From JASGDC01 sp047606545 (GTDB lineage: Bacteria > Actinomycetota > Actinomycetes > Actinomycetales > Micrococcaceae): a stretch of DNA of 64,000 bases. Position 1 is the first letter of the stretch, and each line of letters opens with the position of its first letter. Of this stretch, positions 36,113 through 42,298 are shown one piece after another. Below the pieces are notes generated by a model. The model made no database searches and was not told the DNA's origin. It saw nothing but the letters and a program-made list of their open reading frames with translations. The stretch spans positions 124,001 to 188,000 of the forward strand of contig JASGEI010000018.1 in NCBI GenBank assembly GCA_047606545.1, in the 5' to 3' direction. Made by a program: the position numbers and the translations under genes.

Positions 36113-36988
36113 ATGGCTAGCTGGCAAGTACTTGATTTAACAAACCATGTTGGAAAAGTAAAAACTATGCGTGGTGGGTTGATGGTTCGAGAGCAAAGAA
36201 TTGCTATCGAACCATTGTCTCAAATAATTGTGGGTGCCAAAACTAGTTTAGGAGCTGGTGTACTTAATTTATGTGCCAGGTATCAAGTTATGGTTCAGCA
36301 TGTAGATTGGCGTGGTGTTCCTTACTCTATTACTTTCCCATTTGGGAATAATACTAGGGTAGGGGCTAGACATATTGCACAACATAATATGTCTTTGCCC
36401 AGAACAAAAAGTGCATGGAAGCAAATAGTAATAGGAAAGGTATTAGGTCAATCTGCTAACTTTACACAAAGAGGGTTAAAAGAAGAAGCTTTATTCTTGC
36501 AGAATCTTTCCAATAAAGTATTATCAGGGGATACCGCTAATATTGAAGGACAAGCTGCGGCTTATTATTGGCCACATTTTATGTGGAAAGATTTCAAACG
36601 TGATATTGATGGTGAAGATTTTCATAATGGTGCCCTGAATTATGGATATACCATTTTACGAGGCTATACTATTAAAGCAATATGCTCTGCTGGTTTGTGG
36701 CCAACTCTTGGACTCCATCATAAGAACAGAGCAAATGTTTTTGCGTTAGCAGATGATTTAATGGAACCGTTTCGCCCAGTCATTGATTCAGTAGTTGTAG
36801 AACTTGATGAAACTCTTGGTATGGAAGACGCAAATATAAGAAAAAAACTTGTTAATGTACTGAGTAAGACTTTTAATAATGAAACTGGTGCTACAGGGAT
36901 TACCGAGTTGAACAGCTTTGTACAAAATTTTGCTCAACATATTGAAGGCAATAAAAAATTAAAAGTGCCAATATGGCAAGGTAACTAA
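36113..36988 (+). CDS. cas1: CRISPR-associated integrase Cas1 (type II)
   Basis: Metal-dependent integrase, 291 aa, that inserts new spacers together with Cas2. The catalytic triad is visible: Glu145 in NIEGQAAAYYW, His202/203 in TLGLHHKNRAN and Glu218 in DLMEPFRPVID. The front LDLTNHVGKVKTMRGGL is typical of type II Cas1. Neither csn2 nor cas4 accompanies it, which defines subtype II-C. Spacing to cas9 is 6 bp and to cas2 1 bp, so the three genes form one operon. Confidence 0.95.
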   Translation: MASWQVLDLTNHVGKVKTMRGGLMVREQRIAIEPLSQIIVGAKTSLGAGVLNLCARYQVMVQHVDWRGVPYSITFPFGNNTRVGARHIAQHNMSLPRTKSAWKQIVIGKVLGQSANFTQRGLKEEALFLQNLSNKVLSGDTANIEGQAAAYYWPHFMWKDFKRDIDGEDFHNGALNYGYTILRGYTIKAICSAGLWPTLGLHHKNRANVFALADDLMEPFRPVIDSVVVELDETLGMEDANIRKKLVNVLSKTFNNETGATGITELNSFVQNFAQHIEGNKKLKVPIWQGN

Positions 36989-36989
36989 G

Positions 36990-37310
36990 ATGGCTGATCC
37001 CGTGTGGTTAATGGTAATGTTTGATCTTCCAGTGACAACTAAACAAGAACGTAAAGCTGCTACTAATTATCGTAATATATTACTTGATGAGGGTTTTGAT
37101 ATGCTGCAATTTAGTGTTTACGTTAAACATGTTTTTAATGCAGCTAGTGCTGGTAGAACTTTAAAAATAGTTAAAGGTGCCATTCCAGTAAGTGGTGCTG
37201 TTAGAGTTTTTAGATTAACTGATGAACAGTGGGCACGAGCATGGCGTTTTGAAAATAAAAAGATTTTAGTTCCAGAAGCTATTCCCGAACAACTTATTTT
37301 ATTTGATTAA
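36990..37310 (+). CDS. cas2: CRISPR-associated protein Cas2
   Basis: 106-aa ferredoxin-like subunit of the Cas1-Cas2 integration complex. WLMVMFDLPVTT contains the conserved Asp12 and the second strand carries MLQFSVYVKH, as in type II Cas2. It ends 68 bp before the first repeat. The region between holds a terminator on the array strand. Confidence 0.95.
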   Translation: MADPVWLMVMFDLPVTTKQERKAATNYRNILLDEGFDMLQFSVYVKHVFNAASAGRTLKIVKGAIPVSGAVRVFRLTDEQWARAWRFENKKILVPEAIPEQLILFD

Positions 37311-37330
37311 GTTTCACAAAATTTTAGACA

Positions 37331-37368
37331 CAAAAAATTAATTTTACCCCTAAAAATAGGGGTAAAAT
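37331..37368 (-). terminator. Terminator at the end of the CRISPR array (minus strand)
   Basis: ATTTTACCCC (37341-37350) and GGGGTAAAAT (37359-37368) form a perfect 10-bp stem with an 8-base loop. On the minus strand it is followed by TAATTTTTTG, so array transcripts coming from the right stop here, before running antisense into cas2. On the plus strand it lacks a T tract and would be weak. Confidence 0.8.
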
Positions 37369-37377
37369 CGGTCTCCT

Positions 37378-38631
37378 TAAGTATATCAAGGAGACCTTAA
37401 GAAGATTCTCAACTATATTTAAGTACCTAACACCAATTACATAAGTATATCAAGGAGACCTTAAGAAGATTCTCAACCGTGCGACCTTTTATGTGGATAA
37501 TCTTGTAAGTATATCAAGGAGACCTTAAGAAGATTCTCAACCACATAATCATGCTCATCATCTTGTGCAATAAGTATATCAAGGAGACCTTAAGAAGATT
37601 CTCAACATAACTCTGTAATTAATCTTAAAATCCTTAAGTATATCAAGGAGACCTTAAGAAGATTCTCAACTTATGAAAATTCCAAGTAAAAGAAATACTA
37701 AGTATATCAAGGAGACCTTAAGAAGATTCTCAACCAAGTAAGAAGATGGATAAGTAGCTAATTAAGTATATCAAGGAGACCTTAAGAAGATTCTCAACGA
37801 TATATTCGTCCGTCCATTTCTTGCTGTAAGTATATCAAGGAGACCTTAAGAAGATTCTCAACGGTAGCCGTGTAGTTTTACACCATTTTCTAAGTATATC
37901 AAGGAGACCTTAAGAAGATTCTCAACCCGACAACGTCGCGATTATAAAAGTTGATAAGTATATCAAGGAGACCTTAAGAAGATTCTCAACAATAATTCTG
38001 TGATTAATCTTAAAATCCTTAAGTATATCAAGGAGACCTTAAGAAGATTCTCAACATTGGCAATTGTTTATGCGTAAGCATAATAAGTATATCAAGGAGA
38101 CCTTAAGAAGATTCTCAACCGCCTTAAAAGTAGGTTTAGCTGTAGGGTAAGTATATCAAGGAGACCTTAAGAAGATTCTCAACATTTTATTTTGATTGAC
38201 CGTACTTCTCTTAAGTATATCAAGGAGACCTTAAGAAGATTCTCAACAAGTGGAAAATTTTATTTCCATAAAGCATAAGTATATCAAGGAGACCTTAAGA
38301 AGATTCTCAACGTATTCGGTAGTCTTCTTAGACTTGTTGTAAGTATATCAAGGAGACCTTAAGAAGATTCTCAACCAGATGCGGTAACAGTTTTCAGTTT
38401 TCCTAAGTATATCAAGGAGACCTTAAGAAGATTCTCAACGCCGTTTCCATGTGTTGCCTCCTGGGCTTAAGTATATCAAGGAGACCTTAAGAAGATTCTC
38501 AACATATAAGTTCCGTGATTTAACGCCTGGTTAAGTATATCAAGGAGACCTTAAGAAGATTCTCAACCCCTGAGGGCGCGAAAACTTGGGAAATTTAAGT
38601 ATATCAAGGAGACCTTAAGAAGATTCTCAAC
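37378..38631 (-). CRISPR. Type II-C CRISPR array, 20 identical repeats and 19 spacers
   Basis: The 36-bp repeat starts at 37378, 37442, 37506, 37571, 37635, 37699, 37763, 37827, 37891, 37955, 38020, 38084, 38148, 38212, 38276, 38340, 38404, 38468, 38532 and 38596; all copies look identical. Spacers are 28 nt, three of them 29 by my count or close to it. The crRNA strand is minus: read that way each repeat begins GTTGAGAATC, pairs with the tracrRNA, and ends in TTGATATACTTA, an extended -10 element. So each spacer is preceded by its own promoter, as known for Neisseria and other II-C arrays, and guides would start a few bases into the spacer. The leader is on the right. Confidence 0.98.
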
Positions 38632-38757
38632 CCTGGCTTGCAGGGTTGTAATTGTTATGTAACCCTGAAGTAATCTCTACAGTTGTAAACATATTAATAA
38701 TAATTAGTTTTATTAGAGATAAAAGCAACAAGTCTGATAAAGACTAACAGATGGAGA
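38632..38757 (-). promoter_or_regulatory. Array leader region (leader-proximal flank)
   Basis: By orientation this AT-rich stretch is the leader end, where new spacers should enter. CAACCCTG-gcttg-CAGGGTTG (38628-38648) is an inverted repeat that straddles the repeat-leader junction, using the last four bases of the outermost repeat. No protein gene is supported; a short frame ending at 38749 lacks an ATG. No separate leader promoter is needed because each repeat has its own. Confidence 0.55.
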
Positions 38758-38785
38758 GCTGGAGGAGTAAAAATACTTCTCCAGC
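38758..38785 (+). other. RNA hairpin in front of membrane peptide A
   Basis: GCTGGAG-g-AGTA and TACT-t-CTCCAGC pair almost perfectly around AAAA. It is followed by AACCTCCTATAACA, a sequence shared with the other two modules on the minus strand, and by the small membrane-protein gene 40 bp later. CCTC in this tail can pair with GAGG of the ribosome site (GTAGAGG) before the start. It may control translation, or be the end or beginning of an RNA read on the other strand. Confidence 0.6.
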
Positions 38786-38825
38786 AACCTCCTATAACAA
38801 TTATAGCAAAGTAGAGGCAAAGGCA

Positions 38826-38978
38826 ATGAGCAAACGAAAGTACACTACACTAGCAGTGCTATTTGCCATAGCACTAATTGGATATATTATTCAAAATGAA
38901 CCAAGTAAATACCTAGTAGCATTAAATGCACTAACTCTAGGCTTAGTAACCACTAGAGCTATAGACTTAAAGGAATAG
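38826..38978 (+). CDS. Small two-helix membrane protein A (50 aa)
   Basis: No known family. MSKRKYTTLAVLFAIALIG forms a basic start and first helix; after a short polar loop (QNEPSKY) a second hydrophobic stretch LVALNALTLGLVTTRAID follows, ending in LKE. Layout and ending resemble the 57-aa protein at 39513-39686 (second helix with G-x-x-T then ID and charged residues), so the two are likely paralogs. ATG 38826 has GTAGAGG and AAAGG upstream. The next gene, a small HTH protein, starts 8 bp after the stop. The pair is convergent with its homologous pair on the minus strand. A regulator-membrane peptide pair or toxin-antitoxin like function is only a guess. Confidence 0.6.
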   Translation: MSKRKYTTLAVLFAIALIGYIIQNEPSKYLVALNALTLGLVTTRAIDLKE

Positions 38979-38986
38979 TGAATGTT

Positions 38987-39184
38987 ATGCCAAAGACAAC
39001 CAGTAGCCCTACACTGTTAGAACAAGTAACAATAGCACGTAAAGGTAAAGAAAAAGCTGAACATGAATATGAGCAGGCAATACTAGAAGCAGACCAAGCA
39101 AATATACAACACAAGCTCATAGCAAAACATGCTGGACTATCATATGAAACATTGCGAGTAAAGCTAGGTGCTAAAAAGAAATAA
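38987..39184 (+). CDS. Small helix-turn-helix protein A (65 aa)
   Basis: A soluble, charged protein with a helical N-terminal part (LLEQVTIARKGKEKAEHEYEQAI) that may dimerise, and a C-terminal HTH-like segment HKLIAKHAGLSYETLRVKLG, followed by AKKK. It matches the 70-aa gene at 39295-39507 in layout: helical front, AILEA near the middle, short HTH at the end. ATG 38987 (MPK) is preferred since the paralog also starts MPA; GTG 38978 overlapping the upstream stop is an alternative. It presumably binds DNA and could regulate the membrane-peptide gene in front of it. Confidence 0.6.
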   Translation: MPKTTSSPTLLEQVTIARKGKEKAEHEYEQAILEADQANIQHKLIAKHAGLSYETLRVKLGAKKK

Positions 39185-39193
39185 CATAAAAGT

Positions 39194-39233
39194 AATAAGC
39201 TCTCACAAGGATAAAATCAACTGAGAGCTTATT
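39194..39233 (+). terminator. Hairpin after the plus-strand HTH gene
   Basis: AATAAGCTCTCA pairs perfectly with TGAGAGCTTATT (12 bp) around a 16-base loop; the following sequence is GTTATATATAA rather than a pure T run. It begins 9 bp after the stop at 39184. Confidence 0.6.
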
Positions 39234-39242
39234 GTTATATAT

Positions 39243-39278
39243 AAAAATAACCGCCACCAAATTGCATGACGACGGTTA
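39243..39278 (-). terminator. Terminator after the minus-strand HTH gene
   Basis: On the minus strand TAACCG and CGGTTA enclose a partly paired interior and are followed by TTTTTAT. It lies 16 bp past the stop of the minus-strand HTH gene. Confidence 0.55.
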
Positions 39279-39294
39279 GTGAAAGTGAAGCATA

Positions 39295-39507
39295 TTACTT
39301 TCCTTGTAGCTTCTTAGCTTTTTTATATATAGCTGTTTCTGAAACTTCTAATCTCCGAGCTAGTTCAGCTTTACTTACGCCATATTCTAAGGCTTCTAGT
39401 ATTGCTTGATTAAGTGCTTGCTCAGCTTTATCTAGTTTAACTTTGGCTTTATCGACTGCCTGAGCTTTCTCTAGCTTTGCTCCAGCTAATTCAATATGTG
39501 CAGGCAT
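39295..39507 (-). CDS. Small helix-turn-helix protein B (70 aa)
   Basis: A 70-aa protein rich in Ala, Lys and Glu. The first 45 residues are strongly helical and probably coiled-coil (LEKAQAVDKAKVKLDKAEQAL). The end carries a clear Hin/resolvase-like HTH: VSKAELARRLEVSETAIYKK. GGAAG lies eight bases before the ATG. It follows membrane protein B by 5 bp and is the counterpart of the HTH gene at 38987-39184. No catalytic domain is present, so it is a DNA-binding protein, not a recombinase. Confidence 0.65.
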   Translation of the reverse strand: MPAHIELAGAKLEKAQAVDKAKVKLDKAEQALNQAILEALEYGVSKAELARRLEVSETAIYKKAKKLQGK

Positions 39508-39512
39508 AGCGT

Positions 39513-39686
39513 TTACTTCCGCTCATTACGCTCATCAATAATATTTACTGCTGTTAGTGCTGTAGCTACACCGAATATAAAGATATTAAATACCGTTAGG
39601 TTATTATATCCGTATCGTGGTGTTAATATCAGTGTTGCTAGTGTGTAAAACATGTACGCAGTGGTTATTCCTTTAAATATTTTCAT
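39513..39686 (-). CDS. Small two-helix membrane protein B (57 aa)
   Basis: Not in any family I recognise. A basic start (MKIFKG), a helix TTAYMFYTLATLILT, a loop PRYGYNNLT, a second helix VFNIFIFGVATALTAVNII and the charged end DERNERK. Upstream on its strand are AGAGGAAC as ribosome site and a 5' hairpin (39721-39752). In the leader, CCTTTC can pair with GAAAGG next to the ribosome site; the equivalent positions in the sister modules read CCTC and GAGG, so the pairing is kept while the bases change. It is followed at 5 bp by HTH protein B. Confidence 0.6.
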   Translation of the reverse strand: MKIFKGITTAYMFYTLATLILTPRYGYNNLTVFNIFIFGVATALTAVNIIDERNERK

Positions 39687-39706
39687 AGTTCCTCTTATTC
39701 CTTTCG

Positions 39707-39819
39707 TGTTATTATGAAAGGGAAGATAACCTCCATTGTTGGGGGCTCTTCCACTTGATAACTTAGTTATCTCTTTGGCTTGTGGCGGTCGATGATTTTT
39801 GAAACGATATCGGCGACCG
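39707..39819 (+). ncRNA. Candidate structured RNA, copy 1 (plus strand)
   Basis: An extended -10 element TG-t-TATTAT at 39707-39715 is followed after five bases by hairpin GGAAGA-taa-CCTCCA-ttgt-TGGGGG-c-TCTTCC (39721-39752), then GATAAC-tta-GTTATC (39757-39771) and a third stem CGGTCG/CGACCG (39786-39818). About 50 of 60 bases of the promoter and first hairpin match copy 2 at 40118-40177. The first stem pairs fully on the plus strand with one G-U, whereas on the minus strand the same position is C-A, which favours a plus-strand RNA. It would be antisense to the leader of membrane protein B. The 3' end is not defined. Confidence 0.45.
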
Positions 39820-39841
39820 TCGCAATGCCTGCTACTACCAA
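39767..39841 (-). other. Possible membrane peptide of 24 residues (TTG start) or gene remnant
   Basis: Open frame on the minus strand reading VVAGIATVADIVSKIID and ending RHKPKR, with TTG at 39841 as the only start. It resembles the second helix and tail of membrane protein B (FGVATALTAVNIIDERNERK). An extended -10 element TGTTATAAT lies about 40 bp upstream on the same strand. It may be a short membrane peptide or the surviving C-terminal end of a former paralog. Confidence 0.3.
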
Positions 39842-40030
39842 TGTGATAGTCTCTATATCTTTTAACCTTGTTTACACTTAATTATAACACAACCTAAGTT
39901 AAGAATATAACTATAATAGCCAATAAATACAATAAACTTAAGTTGGAAAAACAAAGCAAATAAGATAGAATAAACATATAAATAAAGAGCATTAAAACTA
40001 AGAGGTAGCGAAAACTAGGGAAAATGACCC

Positions 40031-40114
40031 CTATAGAATACGAAAAAATAATGAGAAACTGACACCAAAACTTGTACCAAACCTAACCGCCACTAGTTTA
40101 AGTTTCTTACTCAT
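40031..40114 (-). CDS. Short membrane peptide C (27 aa), possibly truncated
   Basis: Starts MSKKLKLVAVRFG and ends SLFFRIL. GAGAGGAAT stands upstream, at the same distance from the conserved hairpin module (40146-40177) as in the module of protein B. The first residues resemble protein A (MSKRKYTTLAV). It stops after one hydrophobic stretch, and no HTH gene follows directly, so this copy is probably decayed. The 160 bp between it and the peptide at 39767-39841 are AT-rich with nothing else recognisable. Confidence 0.4.
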   Translation of the reverse strand: MSKKLKLVAVRFGTSFGVSFSLFFRIL

Positions 40115-40131
40115 GGTCTTTATTCCTCTCG

Positions 40132-40177
40132 TGTTATAATAGGAGGGAAGATAACCCCTATTTCTAGGGGCTCTTCC
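40132..40177 (+). ncRNA. Candidate structured RNA, copy 2 (plus strand)
   Basis: Extended -10 TG-t-TATAAT at 40132-40140, then after five bases the perfect hairpin GGAAGA-taa-CCCCTA-tttc-TAGGGG-c-TCTTCC (40146-40177). Compared with copy 1, one stem pair changes from C-G to T-A on both sides, a compensatory change. The RNA would run on antisense through the peptide frame at 40187-40324; its 3' end is not visible. Read on the minus strand the same hairpin lies between that peptide frame and peptide C. Confidence 0.45.
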
Positions 40178-40186
40178 TGGTAGTTG

Positions 40187-40324
40187 TTACTTCTTACGTT
40201 TGTATCTAGTAACTAGGTCAATCACTACATTTACTGTTGTTACGATACTAACGGTAGTAACTGCTACTACTTCTGCTATCTCAAGTAATGGAATGTAAAG
40301 GTTAAAGCTATTTTTGACGCCAGA
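40187..40324 (-). other. Open frame for a hydrophobic peptide without usual start
   Basis: 45 codons on the minus strand, from after a stop to TAA at 40187: a polar start, a long hydrophobic stretch (IPLLEIAEVVAVTTVSIVTT) and a basic end (TRYKRKK). There is no ATG or TTG and only a late GTG, so translation is doubtful. It sits just downstream of the promoter-like part of the degenerate CRISPR repeat. Hydrophobic-then-basic layout recalls type I toxins, but the missing start speaks against a firm call. Confidence 0.25.
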
Positions 40325-40354
40325 TTACCCAAGAATATGCTTAAAACATGACTA

Positions 40355-40390
40355 TAAGTATATCAAGGAGATTCTAAGGCTAATCTAGAG
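40355..40390 (-). repeat. Isolated degenerate CRISPR repeat
   Basis: Aligned without gaps to the 36-bp array repeat, the first 17 bases (plus strand) are identical and only about 9 of the other 19 match. The kept part is, on the minus strand, CTCCTTGATATACTTA with the extended -10 element; the lost part is the piece that pairs with tracrRNA. It lies 1.72 kb from the array and 7 bp after the stop of the HIRAN gene. It would drive minus-strand transcription into the small-peptide cluster. Confidence 0.85.
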
Positions 40391-40397
40391 TAGCTTT

Positions 40398-42143
40398 CTA
40401 TTTATTTTTACTCCGCATCGTCCAGTATTTCATTGCATCAGCACCGTAGCTCACTATGATTATCGCCAGTATGACCACGCATAAGTAAAGAAGAGGGTGG
40501 TTATCTCGTGCCGTGATGTATGTTGCTGCGATTGCTAATACCAACAAAATTGCCCTTATGGTTTCTATTGCTAGTCTTGGCACTTTTTGTAAAGTTCTCT
40601 CCAGTTTTGCAAAAGGACTGCTTGGATCTGTTTTGATAGTTCGTGGTGCGTGGGTATTCGTTTTTGACTTTTTTACATTGTCATTGCCATTAATAGTGCT
40701 ATTTTGGTTATCTGGAGTATCTAGGGCTATACCCTTGAAGGCATCCTCGTAACGGTATTTCTTGTTAATGGCTTCAAGATGAGCTGTTACTGTTTTAACA
40801 AAACTAGCTTCAGCTTCATCTGACTTTGTAGTCTTGTCATCTTGATCTGTGATTTTTTCGAAATCTTGGACTACTTTGGAAAGTTCTGTGGCTGTTTCAC
40901 AAGTTTTTGCTTTATCTTCTAGTTCGGCTATTTGTTCGGATAAGGCATTGTTGGTTTCAATCTTTTTAGCACTGTTCTTTTCAAGTGCTTTACTATTTGA
41001 ATTTTTTGTTTTATCTTTTCTTTTTGGTTCTTTTTTACTGATGTGTTGCTTGAGTTTATCGTGCAATTCATCCAAGAAATCCTTGGCGGCTTCGAAAGTT
41101 TTTGGATTGCGAATATCAGGAAGTGGCGCAACTTCTAGATTTTCAAATTCTGTAGTTAGTTCTAGAGATTCGCCTAGAGTTTCTGAGTAATATAGCTCTA
41201 CTTGTAGATTTCGGATTTCGTCTTCAAGTTCTTCTTCTTTCTCATCACCATAATCAAAGATGATATCCTCGGCCCAATCGTAGTATTGCTGTGGTAGATC
41301 TTGCTTCATCGCTTCTATTTCAGTTAGCACTACAGGGTATGCGGTTGTAGGATTATTTATGAAATCTTCTGGAATGTCACGAAGTTTAGCGATATTAACA
41401 GTTAGTTCGGGTTTACCATCTTTCACAATGATGGTGCCTTGGGCAGTTACTAATTTACCTTTTAAGTTTATTTCTTTGATGAAATCTAAGAATTTTGATG
41501 TTGTACCTTGGAAAAGTTGTCCCACGGGTACGTTTGCAATGAAGACTTCTATAAAGTCTTTTAACCGGTCCTGAGTGACTTCTAGCGTTACTAGTACATT
41601 AGTTAAGTTTGGATTAATAGCAAAGCGTTCAAGAGCGTTACGGTAGTCATCAGTAGTGATAAGTTTAAGTTCTCGACCAGTTGGTAAAGTTAGATAGTCT
41701 TCATCAGGTAAACGATGTTCTGGTAAACCTAGATACATATCTGGGGTATAGTGCAGTGTTCCGGAAACCCAAGCTATTTGATTTCGGGAGTTAGTATCAG
41801 TGGAAATCGAAGCATAACCTATAGGACGATAACCAGAAAGAATAATACGTTTGATCACTTCGAAAGGTTTACGGTTTTCGTTCCTTGGAATATAACCAAT
41901 CTTGATACCACGAAGATAAACTGCAACAGCTTGTTTATCATAAGCATTACCAGGTTCTGGACGGTATTGCACAAAGATATGATATTTTCGTGCTTTACCA
42001 CCAGTACGGCCAGGACGTTCCTCAATTGGAGAGTAGCCTGATAATGCAACAGTTAGCTGCTCTTTACGATGATTTAGACCAGCAATATGGACATCATGAT
42101 TACCATAAGGTAGTTTGAAGTCTAATGCCTTAGGTTGTTCCAT
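40398..42143 (-). CDS. HIRAN-domain protein with C-terminal membrane anchor
   Basis: A 581-aa protein not matching a full-length family I know. Residues ~52-105 look like a HIRAN domain (FVQYRPEPGNAYDKQAVAVY, GIKIGYIPRN), a fold known to bind DNA 3' ends or be attached to helicases and nucleases. The middle (150-320) is soluble, with an OB-like or second nucleic-acid domain possible (GKLVTAQGTIIVKDGKPELT). Residues 370-520 are Lys/Glu-rich and probably coiled or disordered. The end has two hydrophobic helices at about 527-545 and 550-570 and a basic tail. No nuclease or helicase motif is seen. It stands directly beside the degenerate CRISPR repeat. No clear ribosome site precedes the ATG. Confidence 0.6.
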   Translation of the reverse strand: MEQPKALDFKLPYGNHDVHIAGLNHRKEQLTVALSGYSPIEERPGRTGGKARKYHIFVQYRPEPGNAYDKQAVAVYLRGIKIGYIPRNENRKPFEVIKRIILSGYRPIGYASISTDTNSRNQIAWVSGTLHYTPDMYLGLPEHRLPDEDYLTLPTGRELKLITTDDYRNALERFAINPNLTNVLVTLEVTQDRLKDFIEVFIANVPVGQLFQGTTSKFLDFIKEINLKGKLVTAQGTIIVKDGKPELTVNIAKLRDIPEDFINNPTTAYPVVLTEIEAMKQDLPQQYYDWAEDIIFDYGDEKEEELEDEIRNLQVELYYSETLGESLELTTEFENLEVAPLPDIRNPKTFEAAKDFLDELHDKLKQHISKKEPKRKDKTKNSNSKALEKNSAKKIETNNALSEQIAELEDKAKTCETATELSKVVQDFEKITDQDDKTTKSDEAEASFVKTVTAHLEAINKKYRYEDAFKGIALDTPDNQNSTINGNDNVKKSKTNTHAPRTIKTDPSSPFAKLERTLQKVPRLAIETIRAILLVLAIAATYITARDNHPLLYLCVVILAIIIVSYGADAMKYWTMRSKNK

Positions 42144-42298
42144 ATTTTTGTTGGTTAGTCTTTCGTAAATTACAACTTAAATCTATTGTTATTCTACGAT
42201 AAATAGTGTTTCAATTAAACATGTTCAATCTGTGAATAAAAAACTAAGTTTATGCGTTGTATTCGGTAGTTGATTTTAAAGAGCTGAAAGTGAAGATT

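Noticed and set aside
34084..36127. Several minus-strand open frames within cas9
   Set aside because: They overlap conserved Cas9 domains, lack ribosome sites and have no protein-like features.
36989..37377. Csn2 or Cas4 between cas2 and the array
   Set aside because: Only 68 bp separate cas2 from the first repeat; the space is filled by a terminator, which supports subtype II-C.
38656..38749. Hydrophobic frame ending in a charged tail in the array leader, resembling the other short peptides
   Set aside because: Only a TTG start without a ribosome site, and it lies inside the leader; the similarity is limited to hydrophobicity followed by charge.
39767..40324. Assignment of the short hydrophobic peptides to the Fst/Ldr type I toxin family
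   Set aside because: Layout is similar (hydrophobic core, basic tail), but the frames lack ATG starts and no clear family motif is present.
40187..40390. A full creTA-type (CRISPR-regulated toxin-antitoxin) unit
   Set aside because: There is a degenerate repeat, but I see no second repeat handle after a spacer-like stretch and no recognisable toxin RNA; only the promoter-like repeat is reported.
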